Assembly: GCA_013001485.1 (NCBI GenBank)
Contig: JABDMN010000146.1
Location: forward strand, 1-7,593
DNA: 7,593 bases
From: Acidimicrobiia bacterium
GTDB taxonomy: Bacteria > Actinomycetota > Acidimicrobiia > Spongiisociales > UBA5794
Direction: 5' to 3'
Under the pieces are notes generated by a model. That model saw only the letters and a program-made list of their open reading frames with translations. It was not told the DNA's origin and did not search any database. The position numbers and the translations under genes were made by a program. Below, piece by piece: positions 1-5,477 of the stretch; positions within the stretch are counted from its first letter, which is position 1; every line of letters starts with the position of its first letter.

Positions 1-59
1 CCTCGAAACCACGCCTCGAAGAACTCATGCAGCTCGTCGATCTCACGTGCCCAATCCAT
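1..59 (-). CDS. 5' fragment of an unidentified gene, leaving the left edge
   Basis: An ATG at 59-57 (minus strand) opens a frame without stops to the window edge. The 19 visible residues begin MDWAREIDELHEFFEAWFR. Codon use is mostly G/C-ending. A hexamer TACAGT lies 7 nt upstream of the ATG, which suits a leaderless transcript, and no Shine-Dalgarno sequence is visible. The helical, acidic and aromatic start resembles the first helix of small NTF2/SnoaL-like (DUF4440-type) proteins. Nineteen residues cannot establish a family, so the function is left open. The gene runs in the same direction as the methyltransferase upstream of it, 64 bp away, but a heptad-repeat element and its own promoter-like hexamer lie between them. 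Confidence 0.6.
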   Translation of the reverse strand, partial: MDWAREIDELHEFFEAWFR

Positions 60-66
60 GTGCCCG

Positions 67-72
67 ACTGTA
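67..72 (-). promoter_or_regulatory. Putative -10 hexamer TACAGT of a leaderless promoter
   Basis: On the minus strand TACAGT fits TANNNT and is followed by 7 nt and then the ATG at 59. This spacing would start transcription at or next to the start codon. No convincing -35 TTGACA-like element is seen, which is common in actinobacterial promoters. The call is motif-based only. Confidence 0.4.
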
Positions 73-97
73 GACAGGAGTCAGATCGCCCAACCCG

Positions 98-130
98 ACC
101 GGCTGCCAGCTGCCAGGTGCCGGCTACCGG
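98..130 (-). repeat. Heptad-repeat element, copy 1 (inverted relative to copy 2)
   Basis: Read on the minus strand this is four consecutive 7-mers, GGTAGCC, GGCACCT, GGCAGCT and GGCAGCC, followed by GG. Positions 99-123 match the reverse complement of 770-794 at 24 of 25 bases, and 98-116 match 777-795 exactly in inverted orientation. The ends CCGGC and GCCGG (99-103 and 119-123) can pair into a short stem. The element overlaps the last codons and the TAG stop of the methyltransferase. No transposase is nearby. Confidence 0.7.
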
Positions 131-723
131 TCGTGGGACGCAGGCTTTGCCACACCCTGGATCATGCCGCCACCGCTCGACCGCCACATGTCAGTGATCG
201 TGTAGCCGGCAGCCGTGATGACGGCCTCGGTGTCCTGACCGAGCCTGCACCCGCCTGCGAATCGAGACCAGGCCGGCGCGACGCGGTGTTGCCATCGCGC
301 CCTGGCCGGTGAGGGAGATCGAACGTGCTCGAGGAAGTGGACGTCACCTCGCACCACCCGAGCAATCTCTGCCAGGGCCTTGCCGGGCTCCGGGATGGTG
401 CACAGCGCCAGGCTGACGACGGCGTGGTCGAACACTTTGTCTTCGAACGGGAGCCGGTGGACGTCGGCCTCGTGAAGCCGGACATCGCAGATCGCTTCGG
501 CTGCCCGGCTCTTCGCTTTTCGCAACATGTGTGGGTCGATCTCGATGGCATCGACCGTCACCGTCGCCGGGTAGTGAGGCAGGTTGAGGCCGGTTCCGAC
601 GGCAACCTCGAGCACTGTGCCCGACAGGTGCCCGACGAGGCGATCGCGCTGGGATGCCATTCCCAGTCGCTCGCCTGGCCAGAGGAACGTGTCGTAGAAG
701 CGTGCCAGCAGCGGGTGGTGCAT
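124..723 (-). CDS. Class I SAM-dependent methyltransferase, METTL7-like/UbiE-like
   Basis: A complete 199-aa Rossmann-fold methyltransferase. Motif I is VLEVAVGTGLN (residues 37-47), which binds the methionine part of SAM. The acidic end of strand 2 is AIEID (59-63), and EADVHRLPF (85-93) corresponds to the adenine-contacting motif. FDHAVVSLALCTIPEP (98-113) is the motif IV region. FLEHV (130-134) followed by a WQ...PAW segment, then FAGGCRLGQDT (155-165), matches the layout of METTL7/TMT1 proteins and their bacterial relatives, which methylate small thiols or other small molecules. The substrate here is unknown. The usual 'LRPGG' turn before strand 5 is shortened to VVRGD (123-127), about two residues fewer than in relatives. 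The ATG start has AGGAGA 8 nt upstream. The stop lies inside heptad-repeat copy 1. It seems to be transcribed alone and cytosolic. Confidence 0.88.
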   Translation of the reverse strand: MHHPLLARFYDTFLWPGERLGMASQRDRLVGHLSGTVLEVAVGTGLNLPHYPATVTVDAIEIDPHMLRKAKSRAAEAICDVRLHEADVHRLPFEDKVFDHAVVSLALCTIPEPGKALAEIARVVRGDVHFLEHVRSPSPARARWQHRVAPAWSRFAGGCRLGQDTEAVITAAGYTITDMWRSSGGGMIQGVAKPASHDR

Positions 724-731
724 CTGATGAT

Positions 732-737
732 TCTCCT
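732..737 (-). promoter_or_regulatory. Shine-Dalgarno AGGAGA of the methyltransferase
   Basis: AGGAGA on the minus strand lies 8 nt before the ATG at 723-721, an ideal spacing. It fixes this start and contrasts with the leaderless-looking starts elsewhere in the window. Confidence 0.75.
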
Positions 738-755
738 ACAGACGGCGAGTGCCCG

Positions 756-767
756 ACACCCGGGTGT
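756..767. promoter_or_regulatory. 12-bp perfect palindrome ACACCCGGGTGT, possible operator
   Basis: A perfect dyad lies in the 139-bp divergent region between the methyltransferase start (723) and the small basic-protein start (863), 33 bp upstream of the methyltransferase ATG. Its size and location suit a homodimeric regulator site. Twelve GC-rich bases next to another repeat may also be chance. No regulator gene is visible in the window. Confidence 0.3.
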
Positions 768-797
768 TGCCGGCAGCTGGCAGCTGGCAGCCGGTGC
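768..797 (+). repeat. Heptad-repeat element, copy 2
   Basis: On the plus strand it reads GCC, then the 7-mers GGCAGCT, GGCAGCT and GGCAGCC, then GGTGC. Its core 770-794 is 24/25 identical to the inverted copy at 99-123. The 'GCCGGTGC' end is also found at the end of copy 3 (4592-4598). It lies just upstream of the methyltransferase, so the two inverted copies bracket that gene. Confidence 0.7.
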
Positions 798-850
798 GGA
801 AGGCCTTTCTGCCCTAGCTACGCGGTTCCCGAGCCCTCATGCTGAGTTCA

Positions 851-858
851 GAGGTGAT
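851..858 (+). promoter_or_regulatory. Strong Shine-Dalgarno GAGGTGAT
   Basis: GAGGTGAT is an eight-base match to the complement of the 16S rRNA 3' end and sits just before the ATG at 863, with 8 nt between its GAGG core and the ATG. It selects 863 over the in-frame upstream ATG at 839 and the GTG/ATG at 854/857. It is the best single piece of evidence that the small ORF is translated. Confidence 0.6.
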
Positions 859-862
859 GGAT

Positions 863-994
863 ATGCAGCGCCCACGCAAGAACCGGCACAAGAAGCCGCG
901 TCGCAAGCCTGCTCAGGCCACGGTCGTCGATCGGATCGAGAAGAACCGCGACGAACAGATCGAGAAAGCGACAACCAGCCAGCTCAAGGCCTAG
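863..994 (+). CDS. Small, very basic protein of 43 aa, function unknown
   Basis: A short frame starting MQRPRKNRHKKPRRKP and ending in QLKA. Nine of residues 3-15 are Arg or Lys plus one His. The remainder (VVDRIEKNRDEQIEK, about residues 21-35) is charged and probably helical. Third codon positions are mostly G or C, as in neighbouring genes, and a strong Shine-Dalgarno precedes the ATG. A longer version from the ATG at 839 (51 aa) is possible but has no ribosome-binding site of its own. The stop TAG (992-994) overlaps the stop of the convergent ABC gene. The composition suggests nucleic-acid, ribosome or acidic-partner binding, but I recognise no family. It has no signal peptide or membrane segment. 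It is transcribed divergently from the methyltransferase. Confidence 0.62.
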   Translation: MQRPRKNRHKKPRRKPAQATVVDRIEKNRDEQIEKATTSQLKA

Positions 995-2766
995 GCAACG
1001 CCCCGCTGCCACACGGCGACCAGCTCGCCGTACTCGGGTGACCCCACCACGAGTTCCTCGTGTGACCCGTCGGCGATGATCCTCCCGGCGTCCACCATGA
1101 CCACCCGGTCGGCGCGCTCGGCGCTGCGGAGCCGATGGGCGATGACGACGGCCGTTCTCCCCGCAAGCAGGGCCCGGAGAGCATTCTCCATGCGCACCTC
1201 GGTCTCGGGATCGAGGTTGGACGTCGCCTCATCGAGAACGATGATCGAGGGGTCGGCGAGGAACGCCCTCGCCAGGGCCACCAGCTGACGCTCACCCGCC
1301 GAGAATCGGCTTCCCCGTTCCCGCACAGGCGTGTCGAGCCGCTCGGGAAGGTCTCGCACCCAACCGGCAATGCCCATGGCCGCAGCCACGTTCCAGATCT
1401 CGTCATCGGTGGAGTCAGGCTTCCCGTAGCGCAGGTTGTCCCGCAGCGAACCGTTGAACAGATAGCCGTCCTGGGGTATCAGTGCGATGCGATTGATCCG
1501 CGAATCGGTGGTGACGTCGCACAGGTCATGACCGTCAATCGTGATCGAGCCCGCCGTCGGGTCGTAGAACCGCATCACCAGCTTGGCGATAGTCGACTTG
1601 CCTGCCCCCGTCTCGCCGACGACGGCGAGTCGCTGCCCTGGAGGGATCTCGAGATCGACATCGGACAGGACCTCGACATTCTCGTTGTATCCAAACGACA
1701 CCTGGTTCAAGGCGATCGCGCCGGACAAGGGCTCTGGCAGGTCGTAGGCCCCGGGTCGCTCCACCACTGAGGGGCGGGTGTCGAGGAGGTCGAAAAGCTT
1801 GGCCAGGGCCGCCAGCGCCGCTTGAGCCAGGTTGTACACGTTGGCGAGGTTGACGATGGGCTGGAAGAACCAATCCAGATACAGCAGGAAGACCACCAGC
1901 GAGCCAAACGACATCGTGCCGTCGATCACCCGGTTGCCGCCGACCAGCAGCACGATCGAGATCCCGACGATGCGCAGGAACGAAACCGAAGGGAAGTACC
2001 ACGAGATCGCTCGCGCCGCCTGCATGTTGGCGTCGAAGAATCGCTCGTTGACCCTGGCGAACGTGCCGAGTTGCTCGCCCTGCTGGGTGAATGCCTGCAC
2101 GACGCGCACCCCGCTGATGCCCTCTTGTAGAGAGGCCAACACCGCTCCGATTCGCTCTCGCACCAGCTTGTAGGCGCGGCTCACGAATCGTTGGAACACG
2201 ACCGAGATCACCACCAGGACGGCGATCACCACCAGGATCAGCAGCGCCAGCTGGGTGTCAACGAATACCAGGGCCACGGCGACCCCCAACGCCGTCAGGA
2301 GGTTGGTGATGAGCATCACCGCGCCCTCGTTGACGAACTCCGTCAGCGATTCGACGTCCGATGTCATGCGGGACACCAGCACCCCGGTCTTCTGTCGATC
2401 GAAGAACGCCGCATCCAGGTTCACGAGGTGCCGGAAGACGCTCGACCGCAGGGTCAACAGGTACCGCTCGCCTACCCAGGTGACGGTGTATTGCGACACC
2501 ACGGCGGCGAGGTATTGCACGATCAGCAGCGCGAGGAACACGATGGCGGCGATCGTCACCCGATCCTTGTCTCCCGCCTGGATGCCGTCGTCGACTCCCG
2601 ACCGGACAGCTAGCGGGCCGAGCAGACGGGCTGCCGTGGTGACGATCGTCGCCACCAGAGCCGCCAGCGCCGGCCACTTCAGGTGCCGACCGAGCCGAGC
2701 GGCCCGCACCAGCAGCCGGCCGGGCTGTTCGATGGTGAAGTCCCCTCCGTGGCGGGCGTACCTCAC
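991..2766 (-). CDS. ABC exporter half-transporter with the catalytic Walker B glutamate (second gene of pair)
   Basis: A full-length 591-aa TMD-NBD half-exporter in the inner membrane. Six predicted membrane helices span about residues 33-308, with the ABC-exporter motif FFDRQKTGVLVSRMTSDVES at 121-140. The ATPase domain has an A-loop Tyr (Y360), Walker A GETGAGKS (384-391), Q-loop Q432, Walker B IIVLD with catalytic E513, and H-loop H544. The signature is FSAGE (488-492) instead of LSGGQ, so this subunit gives a poor signature to the partner's ATP site. The GTG start overlaps the upstream gene's TGA by 4 nt (GTGA), with AGGTGGAG about 8 nt before it, which indicates translational coupling and one-to-one synthesis. 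Best read as the catalytic subunit of a heterodimeric exporter of the TM287/288, BmrCD or LmrCD type. Substrate unknown. It ends tail-to-tail against the small basic-protein gene with no visible terminator. Confidence 0.95.
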   Translation of the reverse strand: MRYARHGGDFTIEQPGRLLVRAARLGRHLKWPALAALVATIVTTAARLLGPLAVRSGVDDGIQAGDKDRVTIAAIVFLALLIVQYLAAVVSQYTVTWVGERYLLTLRSSVFRHLVNLDAAFFDRQKTGVLVSRMTSDVESLTEFVNEGAVMLITNLLTALGVAVALVFVDTQLALLILVVIAVLVVISVVFQRFVSRAYKLVRERIGAVLASLQEGISGVRVVQAFTQQGEQLGTFARVNERFFDANMQAARAISWYFPSVSFLRIVGISIVLLVGGNRVIDGTMSFGSLVVFLLYLDWFFQPIVNLANVYNLAQAALAALAKLFDLLDTRPSVVERPGAYDLPEPLSGAIALNQVSFGYNENVEVLSDVDLEIPPGQRLAVVGETGAGKSTIAKLVMRFYDPTAGSITIDGHDLCDVTTDSRINRIALIPQDGYLFNGSLRDNLRYGKPDSTDDEIWNVAAAMGIAGWVRDLPERLDTPVRERGSRFSAGERQLVALARAFLADPSIIVLDEATSNLDPETEVRMENALRALLAGRTAVVIAHRLRSAERADRVVMVDAGRIIADGSHEELVVGSPEYGELVAVWQRGVA

Positions 2767-4529
2767 GTTGCCGTCTCCACCTGAGCCAGAACCTCGGAGT
2801 ATCTGGGAACCTCGCGCAGCAGCTGCTCATGGGTGCCGACGGCGGCGATCGCACCGTCTTCGACGAACACGACACGGTCGACGAGGGCCAGAGTGGAGGT
2901 GCGGTGGGCGATGATGATCGTGGTCCGGTCCTTCATCACCCTTCGCAACGCCTCCTGGATCTCGGCCTCGACGAGGGCATCCACCGACGACGTTGCGTCG
3001 TCGAGGATCAGGACCCGGGGGTCGCGGACAACGGCACGGGCCAGGGCGATCCGCTGCCGCTGGCCGCCGGACAGGCTCTCGCCCCGCTCTCCGACGACGG
3101 TGTCGTACCCATCGGACATCTCGCACACGAAGTCGTGGGCATGGGCGAGCCGGGCGGCCAGCCGGATCTGCTCGTCGGAGGCATCGGGATTGCCGACAGC
3201 GATGTTCTCCCGGATCGACGCCGAGAACAGAAAGGTTTCCTGGAAGACGACCGCGACCTCGGTGCGCAGAACATCGAGGTCGAGGTCGCGGACGTCGACC
3301 CCGTCCACCGTGATCGAACCGGTGTCGGTGTCGTAGAACCTCGGAATGAGGTGGGCAAGCGTCGTCTTGCCGGAGCCGGTCGCTCCCACCAGCCCCACGG
3401 ACGTCCCGGCCGCGATGTCGAGATCGACATCAGAGAGCACCTGCCCTCCCTCCGGATAGGCAAACGCGACGTCACGGAACCGAACGGCGCCGTTCCCGGG
3501 GCCGAGTGCGACCGGAACCTTGGCCGATGCGATCTGCGGATCAGTCGCCAGCAGCTCCTGGATGCGGGTAGCGGCTGCCGCGGCTCGTGGAAGGTTGGCA
3601 AAGAACCATCCGGTGATTCGCAGTGGCAGCACCAGAACGGACAGGTATTGGGTGAAGGCGACGAAATCGCCCAACGACAGGGCACCGTCGATGACACGTG
3701 TGCCACCCACCCACAGCACGGCGACGGTGCCTGCGGTTGGAATGAACTCGAAGAGCGGCGAATACCGGGACTTGATTCGAGCCATGTCCATCGACTTGTC
3801 GTAAATGCCGCCCGCCGATCGATCGAGCTTGGCGGTCTCCTGGGCCTCCTGGCCGTACGACTTGACCACGTTGACTCCTGCGATCGCCTCCTCCACGACC
3901 TCCGAGAGGCCGGCCAATCGGGTCTGCAGGTCGAACGAGTGCCGCAGGACCTTGCCGGCGTATCGATTGGCGGTGAAGAACAGCGCCGGCACCGATAGCC
4001 CTGCAGTAAGCCCGAGAACAGGGTCGATGATGATGAGGACGACCACAACGGAGAGGAACATCGCGATGTTGGCCAGAGTGATCGGAAGCATCGCGAAGAC
4101 CAGTCGCACCTGAGACAGGTCCGAAGACGCCCGGGCCATGAGCTCACCGGTGGTGGTCTGGTCGTGGAACTCGAAGGCGAGTCGCTGGGTGTGCTCAAAC
4201 ATCCTGTTTCGGAGGTCGGCCTCGGCCCGGTAGGAAAGCCGGAACCCGAAGTAGCGGCGCAGGCCGATGCCGATCGACTGCAGCGCGCCGGCTATCAGGA
4301 GCACGCCGACTAGACCTGCCAACGCTCCCGGTTGATCTCCGTCGACGGCGCGGTCGATCGTCACCTTCACCAGGTACGGGACCGCCACCACCATCGACAT
4401 CCACAGCAGGGCTCCGAGGATGGACCGCACCGAGTCGGCTCGATACCCGAGCAGGGTGCGACCGAGGAGGCGGAGGCCCGTACGAACCTCCGGGCTGCGT
4501 AGTCCCTTGTCGAATCCCCCTTCTGCCAC
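2763..4529 (-). CDS. ABC exporter half-transporter with a degenerate Walker B (first gene of pair)
   Basis: A full-length 588-aa TMD-NBD half-exporter. The membrane domain covers about residues 36-306 and includes FHDQTTTGELMARASSDLSQ (121-140). The ATPase domain has Y358 (A-loop), Walker A GATGSGKT (382-389), Q430, a canonical signature LSGGQRQ (486-492), H542 (H-loop) and Walker B VLILD followed by D511 where the catalytic glutamate normally stands (LDDATSSVD). The intact signature serves the partner's ATP site, and the Asp makes its own site weak, matching the non-catalytic subunit of known heterodimeric exporters. The GTG start at 4529 has no Shine-Dalgarno, but TAGCCT lies 6 nt upstream, so a leaderless mRNA is likely. 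Its TGA overlaps the partner's GTG. The operon diverges from the YihY-family gene across an 85-bp region containing a heptad-repeat hairpin. Probably a lipid or drug-like exporter; the substrate is not deducible. Confidence 0.95.
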   Translation of the reverse strand: MAEGGFDKGLRSPEVRTGLRLLGRTLLGYRADSVRSILGALLWMSMVVAVPYLVKVTIDRAVDGDQPGALAGLVGVLLIAGALQSIGIGLRRYFGFRLSYRAEADLRNRMFEHTQRLAFEFHDQTTTGELMARASSDLSQVRLVFAMLPITLANIAMFLSVVVVLIIIDPVLGLTAGLSVPALFFTANRYAGKVLRHSFDLQTRLAGLSEVVEEAIAGVNVVKSYGQEAQETAKLDRSAGGIYDKSMDMARIKSRYSPLFEFIPTAGTVAVLWVGGTRVIDGALSLGDFVAFTQYLSVLVLPLRITGWFFANLPRAAAAATRIQELLATDPQIASAKVPVALGPGNGAVRFRDVAFAYPEGGQVLSDVDLDIAAGTSVGLVGATGSGKTTLAHLIPRFYDTDTGSITVDGVDVRDLDLDVLRTEVAVVFQETFLFSASIRENIAVGNPDASDEQIRLAARLAHAHDFVCEMSDGYDTVVGERGESLSGGQRQRIALARAVVRDPRVLILDDATSSVDALVEAEIQEALRRVMKDRTTIIIAHRTSTLALVDRVVFVEDGAIAAVGTHEQLLREVPRYSEVLAQVETAT

Positions 4530-4535
4530 CGGCCG

Positions 4536-4541
4536 AGGCTA
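4536..4541 (-). promoter_or_regulatory. Putative -10 TAGCCT of the ABC operon, leaderless
   Basis: TAGCCT on the minus strand is followed by exactly 6 nt and then the GTG at 4529. No Shine-Dalgarno is visible before this GTG. The expected -35 zone falls at the edge of the heptad-repeat hairpin. Confidence 0.45.
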
Positions 4542-4560
4542 GTGACAACAGCGCTGCCGG

Positions 4561-4599
4561 CCGCCGGCTACCGGTAGCTGGTAGCCGGTAGCCGGTGCC
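4561..4599 (+). repeat. Heptad-repeat element, copy 3, with an 11-bp perfect hairpin
   Basis: The plus strand reads GGCTACC, GGTAGCT, GGTAGCC, GGTAGCC and GGTGCC in succession. The arms CCGGCTACCGG (4564-4574) and CCGGTAGCCGG (4585-4595) are perfect inverted repeats around a 10-nt centre, and CTACCGGTAG (4568-4577) is itself a palindrome. It fills most of the space between two divergent -10 hexamers. It has no T-tract, so it is not a typical intrinsic terminator, and it sits at 5' rather than 3' ends. Confidence 0.7.
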
Positions 4600-4602
4600 T
4601 CC

Positions 4603-4608
4603 TACCCT
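4603..4608 (+). promoter_or_regulatory. Putative -10 TACCCT of the YihY gene, leaderless
   Basis: TACCCT is followed by 6 nt and the GTG at 4615, the same spacing as the divergent ABC promoter. There is no Shine-Dalgarno before this GTG. The -35 zone would lie inside the right arm of the heptad-repeat hairpin. Confidence 0.45.
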
Positions 4609-4614
4609 GGGCGG

Positions 4615-5466
4615 GTGGAAGCCATGCGGGAATCGCTGGCGGTGGGCCGGAGCTTCTGGGAACGGTTGCGTGCGGCCGATCCCGGGCTGATGGCTGCCGC
4701 AGTTGCCTACAACGTGTTCTTCGCCCTCGTGCCGCTGTCGGTGGCCTTCCTCACCGGAGCCTCACTGATCGGTCGGGACGCTGACGCCCTCGAGCGGGTC
4801 GAAGACACCTTGCGCCGGGTGCTCGTTCCGGACGAGGTGACGTCCTTCATCGTCGACGACGTCCTCGCCGGTGCCGCGGATGTCGTGTCGTCACAGCAGG
4901 GGCTCATCATCGGCGTGTCGGTGGTGATCGCGCTGTGGTCAGCGAGCCGGGCATTGGCTGCGCTCCAGAAAGCTCTCGCCCGCATCGAGGGCATGACCGA
5001 GTCGCGTTCGGGGTGGAGGATCCGAGTCGTCGCTGTGATGCTCACGCTGGCGGCCGGACTGGCCTTTGCCATTGCATCGGTCTCGTTGTTGTTGGGGAGA
5101 CAGTTCTTCGAGTTCCTCGACGAACTGGCCGGCACCTCGTGGATCGTCGACGTGTGGACCTGGCTCCGCATACCCGTAGCCGGCTTGTCGCTGTACGCGT
5201 TCTTGTGGGCCGTGTACCACTTCGGCCCCCCACGGCCCTTTCCGGCGTCGTGGCTAGCCGCATTGGTGTCGGCCGTGCTCGCCACCACGGTGTCGATCGG
5301 GTTTGGTGTGTACCTGGGCCAGGTCGGCGAGCTGGGCTCATATGGCCTGTTGGGCACGTTCGCAGTTGCTCTGTTGTGGATCTATCTCGGGGCCTACGTG
5401 ATTCTGTTCTCCGCAGCAGCAGTGGGTTTCGGCTGGGGGCGCTGGCGTAACCCGCCGGTTTCGTAG
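4615..5466 (+). CDS. YihY/BrkB-family inner-membrane protein
   Basis: A 283-aa polytopic membrane protein with about six hydrophobic segments (roughly 27-50, 95-112, 137-160, 185-203, 210-235 and 243-272). Family hallmarks are MAAAVAYNVFFALVPL (26-41), ALWSASRALAALQKALARI (106-124), YHFGPPRPFPASWL (201-214) and YGLLGTFAVALLWIYLGAYV (243-262), in the expected order and length. The family was once called ribonuclease BN, but that name belongs to another protein; the real role of YihY proteins is unsettled, with envelope or transport functions suspected. The GTG at 4615 is preferred because TACCCT is placed 6 nt before it; an in-frame ATG at 4624 is the alternative. The next gene starts 11 bp after its stop, suggesting an operon. 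Confidence 0.92.
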   Translation: MEAMRESLAVGRSFWERLRAADPGLMAAAVAYNVFFALVPLSVAFLTGASLIGRDADALERVEDTLRRVLVPDEVTSFIVDDVLAGAADVVSSQQGLIIGVSVVIALWSASRALAALQKALARIEGMTESRSGWRIRVVAVMLTLAAGLAFAIASVSLLLGRQFFEFLDELAGTSWIVDVWTWLRIPVAGLSLYAFLWAVYHFGPPRPFPASWLAALVSAVLATTVSIGFGVYLGQVGELGSYGLLGTFAVALLWIYLGAYVILFSAAAVGFGWGRWRNPPVS

Positions 5467-5469
5467 ACT
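5464..5469 (+). promoter_or_regulatory. Possible internal -10 TAGACT overlapping the YihY stop codon
   Basis: TAGACT includes the TAG stop of the YihY gene and lies 8 nt before the GTG of the lipoprotein gene, which has no Shine-Dalgarno. It could start a near-leaderless transcript. Alternatively the lipoprotein is translated by re-initiation from the upstream gene. The spacing is slightly long and the evidence weak. Confidence 0.28.
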
Positions 5470-5477
5470 CCTACCTG

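Noticed and set aside
98..797. Insertion sequence or miniature transposon around the methyltransferase
   Set aside because: There is no transposase and no target duplication that I can see, and the repeats themselves are tandem heptads rather than typical terminal inverted repeats. Kept as a repeat observation only.
839..994. Longer form of the small basic protein from the ATG at 839
   Set aside because: It is in frame, but no Shine-Dalgarno or well-placed -10 precedes it, while GAGGTGAT is correctly placed for the ATG at 863.
325..1041. Long plus-strand frame of 238 codons across the methyltransferase and beyond
   Set aside because: It is antisense to a clear methyltransferase and runs out of frame through the small basic-protein gene. 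Its composition is that of a GC-rich shadow, with no recognisable motif.
2829..3998. Plus-strand frame of 389 codons opposite the first ABC gene
   Set aside because: It lies wholly antisense to well-conserved ATPase motifs. The Asp/Gly/Arg-rich translation with no domain is typical of the mirror frame of a high-GC gene.
2763..4529. First ABC gene as a decayed or inactive copy because of LDD in Walker B
   Set aside because: All other motifs and the full length are intact, and the partner has the complementary defect. This is the known asymmetric heterodimer design.
4561..4599. CRISPR repeat or intrinsic terminator
   Set aside because: The units are contiguous 7-mers without spacers, and the hairpin has no T-tract and lies between two 5' gene ends.
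4615..5466. Ribonuclease BN annotation for the YihY-family gene
   Set aside because: That label is a historical misassignment for this membrane family; true RNase BN/Z is a soluble metallo-beta-lactamase-fold enzyme.
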